A model generated the notes under the pieces. It was given only the letters and a program-made list of their open reading frames with translations. It did no database searches and was not told where the DNA came from. A stretch of 64,000 nucleotides of DNA, taken from Mesostigma viride (lineage: Eukaryota; Streptophyta; Mesostigmatophyceae; Mesostigmatales; Mesostigmataceae). The position numbers were made by a program, and so were the translations under genes. Positions 63,895-64,000 of this stretch are shown here, in pieces. How positions within the stretch are numbered: position 1 is the first letter of the stretch; the number at the start of each line of letters is the position of its first letter. The DNA lies in assembly GCA_009746045.1 (NCBI GenBank), contig RPFO01000082.1:2256506-2320505 (forward strand), given 5' to 3'.

Positions 63895-64000
63895 AGTACG
63901 GTGCTCGCTTCGCTCGCGGCCCGCTGGATAGTACGGTGCTCGCTTCGCTCGCGGCCCGCTGGATAGTACGGTGCTCGCTTCGCTCGCGGCCCGCTGGATA
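63895..64000. repeat. 35-bp tandem repeat at the window edge
   Basis: Three identical copies (63,895-63,929, 63,930-63,964, 63,965-63,999) start 'AGTACGGTGCTCGCTTCGCT'. A fourth begins at the last base, so the array continues beyond the window. A diverged unit lies at 63,852-63,894. Confidence 0.95.

Noticed and set aside
63895..64000. Possible CRISPR-like direct repeats
   Set aside because: Units are contiguous without unique spacers and the genome is eukaryotic.

Overview
The window reads as nuclear DNA of a eukaryote with GT-AG introns, most likely a green alga. This placement is an inference. It rests on GC-rich exons, long class III cyclase receptor proteins, a TGTAA motif shortly after one stop codon, and R2-like and chromodomain Ty3 retroelements. 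I saw no rRNA, tRNA, bacterial operon or CRISPR array. There are two host-type genes; most of the rest is nested mobile DNA.

Layout. 1-4.1 kb: repeats and an old LINE ORF1 relic split by a TIR element. 4.15-18.05 kb: a hAT-type element (8-bp target duplication, 18-bp inverted ends). It is split by a 12.5-kb Ty3/chromovirus-like LTR retrotransposon (573-bp LTRs identical by eye, 5-bp target duplication). That element's gag is in turn split by a 1.7-kb TTAA-flanked TIR element. 18.2-21.0 kb: a foldback complex. 21.4-27 kb: a 5'-truncated R2-like LINE and a 5'-truncated L1-like LINE with a 14-bp target duplication. 27.4-40.6 kb: a 10-exon receptor-type nucleotide cyclase gene on the + strand; all exon phases agree and give 1,729 residues. 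One of its introns holds about 1.8 kb of CCCT and CATC repeats. 41.7-42.5 kb: LINE ORF1 relics. 42.65-49.2 kb: a multi-exon + strand gene of unknown function. 49.5-62.7 kb: a LINE graveyard with ORF1-only elements, an RT fragment, a nearly full R2-like LINE carrying a RING finger, and truncated relatives. 62.7-64 kb: unassigned sequence ending in a 35-bp tandem repeat.

How the parts relate. The cyclase is predicted to sense a ligand outside the cell through a periplasmic-binding-protein-like domain and to signal through two cytoplasmic cyclase domains. The first keeps the metal-binding Asp residues and the second keeps the Asn/Arg pair, so together they could form one active site. The retroelements are recognisable by domain order and target duplications. 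Many coding regions carry single-base frameshifts, several at G or C runs, even in the element with identical LTRs. Long-read consensus errors may therefore explain part of the apparent decay.
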